Assembly (NCBI GenBank): GCA_945486445.1
Contig: CALYTD010000065.1
Coordinates: 1-6,662 of the forward strand
Source: an uncultured Prevotellaceae bacterium
Lineage (GTDB): Bacteria; Bacteroidota; Bacteroidia; Bacteroidales; Bacteroidaceae
Length of the DNA: 6,662 bases
Direction of reading: 5' to 3'
How positions within the stretch are numbered: the first letter of the stretch is position 1; each line of letters opens with the position of its first letter. The notes beneath the pieces are model-generated. The model searched no databases. It was not told the DNA's origin and saw nothing but the letters and a program-made list of their open reading frames with translations. Shown here one piece after another: positions 6,660 to 6,662 of the stretch. The position numbers were made by a program, and so were the translations under genes.

Positions 6660-6662
6660 TGT

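Noticed and set aside
1..6662. Search for CRISPR arrays, tRNA genes, insertion sequences and phage genes
   Set aside because: I saw no evenly spaced repeat-spacer series, no cloverleaf, no transposase-like frame and no terminal inverted repeats beyond the short elements already listed.

Overview
The window looks like a chromosomal stretch from a Bacteroidales bacterium, most likely Prevotella or a relative. The evidence is: a membrane regulator built from HTCS-type parts (propeller repeats, Y_Y_Y domain, AraC DNA-binding domain); a TAnnTTTG-type promoter; start codons without Shine-Dalgarno sequences; a secreted sugar-active-type enzyme ending in a Prevotella-style sorting tail; and a GGTGCGTCC palindromic repeat of a kind I recall from intergenic DNA in this group. 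The genus is inferred, not proven.

All three real genes are on the minus strand, so transcription runs from high to low coordinates. At the right end (6659-5193) is an amidophosphoribosyltransferase (PurF)-like protein. It keeps the PRPP loop and the cysteines expected to bind an iron-sulfur cluster, but has lost the N-terminal catalytic cysteine and the other glutaminase residues. A strong intrinsic terminator hairpin (5172-5115) follows it. That hairpin runs almost into the next gene, and this moves that gene's most likely start to 5108.

The next gene (5108-3042) encodes a signal peptide, a single periplasmic propeller, a Y_Y_Y domain, one transmembrane helix, a short coiled coil and an AraC DNA-binding domain. 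It has no histidine kinase or receiver domain, so it looks like a one-component relative of the hybrid two-component systems that control glycan use. The 154-base gap below it holds two 20-base direct repeats spaced 21 bases apart, placed just upstream of a perfect TAACTTTG -7 box. This is a good candidate for the regulator's operator and the promoter of the next gene.

That gene (2887-329) encodes an 852-residue exported multidomain protein with an N-terminal five-bladed-propeller glycoside-hydrolase-like domain (GH43/32/68/117 type, exact family not assigned), beta-sandwich modules, a helical FIVAR-like module, a possible beta-trefoil domain and a C-terminal sorting tail. Regulator and enzyme appear to form a compact sense-and-degrade pair, with no SusC/SusD genes in view.

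The last 328 bases (1-328) hold no convincing gene. They contain a REP-like palindrome with a competing alternative pairing, and a three-copy 12-14 base repeat that can form a 12-bp perfect hairpin.
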